64,000 bases of DNA. Origin: Paenibacillus paridis. Its GTDB lineage: Bacteria; Bacillota; Bacilli; Paenibacillales; Paenibacillaceae. Under the pieces are notes generated by a model. That model saw only the letters and a list, made by a program, of their open reading frames with translations, made no database searches and was not told where the DNA came from. A program made the position numbers and the translations under genes. Positions 61,764 to 64,000 of the stretch are shown here, in pieces (within the stretch, counting starts at the first letter, position 1; each line of letters starts with the position of its first letter). The stretch covers positions 1,364,001 to 1,428,000 of the forward strand of contig NZ_VCIX01000092.1 of assembly GCF_006345825.1 (NCBI RefSeq), written 5' to 3'.

Positions 61764-62801
61764 ATGACCTATAAATTAGTTTGGTATGGAGGAGCAGCTA
61801 TGCTCCTTCTTGCTATTTCTATCGTTATCAGTTTATCCATTGGATCGGCGGGCATTTCGATCAGGGACGTCTGGGGAATTCTGCTTCATCAACTGCCTTG
61901 GCTAGCTGATCAGCCGGTGTCTTATTCCCCTGGTGAAATCGCCATCGTAACGCAGGTGCGGCTCTCGCGGGTGTGGCTTGCCGTTCTTGTTGGCGCCTGT
62001 CTTGCCCTTGCAGGGACAGGCTTTCAAGGCGTGCTTCGCAATCCCCTTGCTGATCCTTACACTCTCGGCGTAGCATCAGGCAGCTCTGTTGGAGCCGCGT
62101 TCATCATTTTATTCGGATTGCAGACGGCACTTGGCTTGTGGACGATTCCTCTTGTTGCTTTTGCAACGGGAACGGTTACGCTGCTGGGTGTTTTCTGGCT
62201 GTCGCGGGATAAAGGAGTGATGCAGATTGAAACGCTAATTCTTTCCGGTGTCATTATCCAATCGTTTTTAGGCGCTTTTGTTTCGTTTATGGTCTCTCTA
62301 TCGGAAGGCGTCGTCAATCAAATTTTGTTTTGGCTGATGGGATCGCTGGCCATGCGGAGCTGGGACAATGTTTATATGCTTATTCCTTTTCTTGCCCTTG
62401 GACTTCCGCTATTGCTCGTCTATGGCAAATCTCTTAATTTGTTTGTACTTGGCGAGAGGCATGCTGCGCATCTCGGCGTAAGAGTCGAACGAACAAAGCT
62501 GATTATACTCATCAGCTCGACTCTTCTTACGGCCGCTGCCGTATCTGTTTCTGGAGTTATCGGTTTCGTTGGACTGGTGGTTCCGCATTTGATCCGCTTG
62601 ATGGTGGGCCCGGATTACCGGTTAATTACGCCGTTATCCGCAATCGGTGGCGGCATATTTGTGCTTTGGGCGGATACGCTTGCCCGTATGGCGCTGACTC
62701 CTAGGGAAATTCCGCTAGGTGTCGTTACGGCGCTCATCGGTGCTCCTTTTTTTGCCTATTTGCTGCACAGAAGGAAGCTGAAGACGGGAGGCCCATTATG
62801 A
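61764..62801 (+). CDS. btuC: FecCD-family ABC permease
   Basis: A 345-residue permease with about ten helices. Family motifs include LAGTGFQGVLRNPLADPYTLGVASGSSVGAA and SGVIGFVGLVVPHLIRLMVGPDYR, the ATPase-coupling loop. It begins four bases after the binding-protein stop and overlaps the ATPase gene by four bases (ATGA). It belongs to the vitamin B12/iron-siderophore permease family; the corrinoid assignment rests on the nearby cobT. Confidence 0.88.
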   Translation: MTYKLVWYGGAAMLLLAISIVISLSIGSAGISIRDVWGILLHQLPWLADQPVSYSPGEIAIVTQVRLSRVWLAVLVGACLALAGTGFQGVLRNPLADPYTLGVASGSSVGAAFIILFGLQTALGLWTIPLVAFATGTVTLLGVFWLSRDKGVMQIETLILSGVIIQSFLGAFVSFMVSLSEGVVNQILFWLMGSLAMRSWDNVYMLIPFLALGLPLLLVYGKSLNLFVLGERHAAHLGVRVERTKLIILISSTLLTAAAVSVSGVIGFVGLVVPHLIRLMVGPDYRLITPLSAIGGGIFVLWADTLARMALTPREIPLGVVTALIGAPFFAYLLHRRKLKTGGPL

Positions 62802-63580
62802 TTGAGGCACAGGACATTGTGCAAACGGTACAAGGAAGAACTGTACTGAATGGTTTATCCTGTTCATTCCAGAAAGGGCGCATGTATGGCGTGATTGGCC
62901 CAAATGGCGTCGGCAAATCGACGCTGCTGCATCTATTGTCCGGCGTGGAACAGCCGAAAGCTGGTAAAGTGATGCTGGACGGACAACGGATTTCGGCGTA
63001 TCCCAGGAAGCAGCTCGCCAAACAAATGGCTGTACTTCAGCAGAGCGGATTGCCGCCCGTTGGCTTCTCTGTCAGGGAAGTTGTCAGCATGGGCAGATAT
63101 CCTTTTCAGAGCTGGCTCGGAGGGGATGAACAGGATGCCGACCAGATCATTGACGAAGCTTTGTCAGCTATGGGGCTAGGAGAGCTAGCGAACCGCAAAA
63201 TGGACCAGCTAAGCGGCGGCGAACGGCAGCGTGTGGCCCTTGCCAAGCTGATGGCACAAGAGCCGTCCATAATTTTGCTAGATGAGCCGACGACCTATCT
63301 CGACATCGGATTTCAGGTACAGCTGCTAGATACGGTTCGAGCTTGGCAGCAGGCACGTGATCTGACAGTGATTGCTGTGCTTCATGACCTCAATCTGGCT
63401 TCCCTTTATTGCGACGAGCTTCTTGTGCTGCATAAAGGAAAAGTAGCGGCTGCCGGGGCTCCGCACGACGTACTGACATCCGCGCTAATAGAGCAAGTAT
63501 ACGAGACCAAAACAACGATAATTACACATCCGGCGACGGGTGTACCGCAAATTATGCTTCAACCAAACGTTAATTTTTGA
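62798..63580 (+). CDS. btuD: ABC transporter ATPase, corrinoid/iron type
   Basis: A 260-residue ATPase. Walker A GPNGVGKST, Q loop LQQSGLP, signature LSGGERQRVALAK, Walker B IILLDEPTTYLDI and switch VLHDLNLA are intact. GGGAGGCCC precedes the ATG within the permease 3' end. It powers the BtuC-like permease. cobT begins 33 bases after its stop. Confidence 0.92.
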   Translation: MIEAQDIVQTVQGRTVLNGLSCSFQKGRMYGVIGPNGVGKSTLLHLLSGVEQPKAGKVMLDGQRISAYPRKQLAKQMAVLQQSGLPPVGFSVREVVSMGRYPFQSWLGGDEQDADQIIDEALSAMGLGELANRKMDQLSGGERQRVALAKLMAQEPSIILLDEPTTYLDIGFQVQLLDTVRAWQQARDLTVIAVLHDLNLASLYCDELLVLHKGKVAAAGAPHDVLTSALIEQVYETKTTIITHPATGVPQIMLQPNVNF

Positions 63581-63613
63581 CTTAATCATGCAGAGATGAA
63601 GGGGCAATCCAGA

Positions 63614-64000
63614 ATGGGTAACGAGTTGTACATCCGGTTAATCGAGACGGCTAACCGAATAAAGCCGTTTCATGACGAGGCCGCAGCATCGGCGCTGCAG
63701 CACTCCGATCATTTGACAAAGCCGCCAGGGAGCTTAGGAAAGCTAGAGGCCATCGCAATTCAGCTCGCGGGTATTTCAGGTCGTTTATGGCCGGACCTGT
63801 CGCGCAAATCGGTTATTGTGATGGCAGGTGACCATGGCGTTTGCGAGGAAGGCGTAAGCGCGTTTCCGCAAGCGGTTACTCCGCAGATGGTTTTGAATTT
63901 TCTGAACGGCGGAGCGGCGGTCAATGTGCTTGCCCGGCAAGCAGGAGCTGAAGTGGTCTGTGTTGATATTGGCGTGAATGCGGATTTGGCGCATGAGCAG
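63614..64000 (+). CDS. cobT: Nicotinate-nucleotide-dimethylbenzimidazole phosphoribosyltransferase, 5' part
   Basis: The first 129 codons; the gene runs past the window end. LTKPPGSLGKLE near residue 35 and VIVMAGDHGVCEEGVSAFPQAVT near 72 are the substrate-binding motifs of CobT, which makes alpha-ribazole phosphate for the lower ligand of cobalamin. AGGGGC precedes the ATG. Its place directly after the transporter suggests salvage of imported corrinoids. Confidence 0.95.
   Translation, partial: MGNELYIRLIETANRIKPFHDEAAASALQHSDHLTKPPGSLGKLEAIAIQLAGISGRLWPDLSRKSVIVMAGDHGVCEEGVSAFPQAVTPQMVLNFLNGGAAVNVLARQAGAEVVCVDIGVNADLAHEQ

Overview
The window looks like chromosomal DNA from an endospore-forming member of the Paenibacillaceae, most likely Paenibacillus or a close relative. 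This rests on the gene order rny-ymdB-spoVS ... miaB-ricA, Firmicute-type promoters and terminators, a T-box leader, a BirA operator, strong GGAGG ribosome binding sites, frequent TTG/GTG starts and a moderate GC content. The species call is an inference from content; no database was searched.

Layout. 1-6.8 kb: end of rny, ymdB, spoVS behind a SigmaH-type promoter, a membrane dipeptidase, a two-subunit 2-oxoacid:ferredoxin oxidoreductase behind a Fur-box-like site, and pduL. 6.8-13.2 kb: a DHA2 efflux pump and divergent TetR regulator sharing a perfect 20-bp palindrome, miaB-ricA, and an ECF sigma/anti-sigma pair with a probable autoregulatory promoter. 13.2-16.5 kb: a biotin ECF transporter split into divergent bioY and ecfA/ecfA-T units around one BirA operator; the second ATPase is fused to the EcfT membrane subunit. 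16.5-25.4 kb: an HAD hydrolase gene broken by one amber codon, an MFS transporter, signal peptidase I, a DUF4184 protein, and a histidine kinase-response regulator-RND efflux (SwrC-like) operon.

25.6-31.6 kb is the most distinctive locus: a complete thiazole/oxazole-modified microcin (TOMM) cluster of the heterocycloanthracin type. It has an 84-residue precursor whose core carries 15 cysteines, an intervening terminator, a ThiF-like maturation protein, a YcaO cyclodehydratase ending in PxPxP, and a two-domain SagB dehydrogenase. No dedicated exporter, leader peptidase or immunity gene is visible next to it. Convergent to it lies a Met/His-rich protein, possibly a spore coat or metal-binding protein.

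32.4-46.9 kb: DUF3889 and YbjQ proteins, then an eight-gene block (exported membrane protein, ABC ATPase, ABC permease, coiled-coil/Gly-Ser-rich membrane protein, MoxR ATPase, DUF58, BatA-like VWA, double-VWA) joined by very short overlaps, then a rhodanese. 47-54.8 kb is a patchwork of small accessory genes with their own regulators (PanE-like/TetR, epoxide hydrolase-like/WYL, Lrp/VOC), a second-type methionine aminopeptidase, short hypothetical proteins, decayed-looking intergenic DNA and a 121-bp tandem repeat rich in TAGATCTA. 54.8-64 kb: a T-box-controlled argS, a copper-handling set (CopA-like ATPase, SafE-like protein, convergent FixH/YtkA-like protein), and a btuFCD-like transporter running into cobT, cut by the window end.
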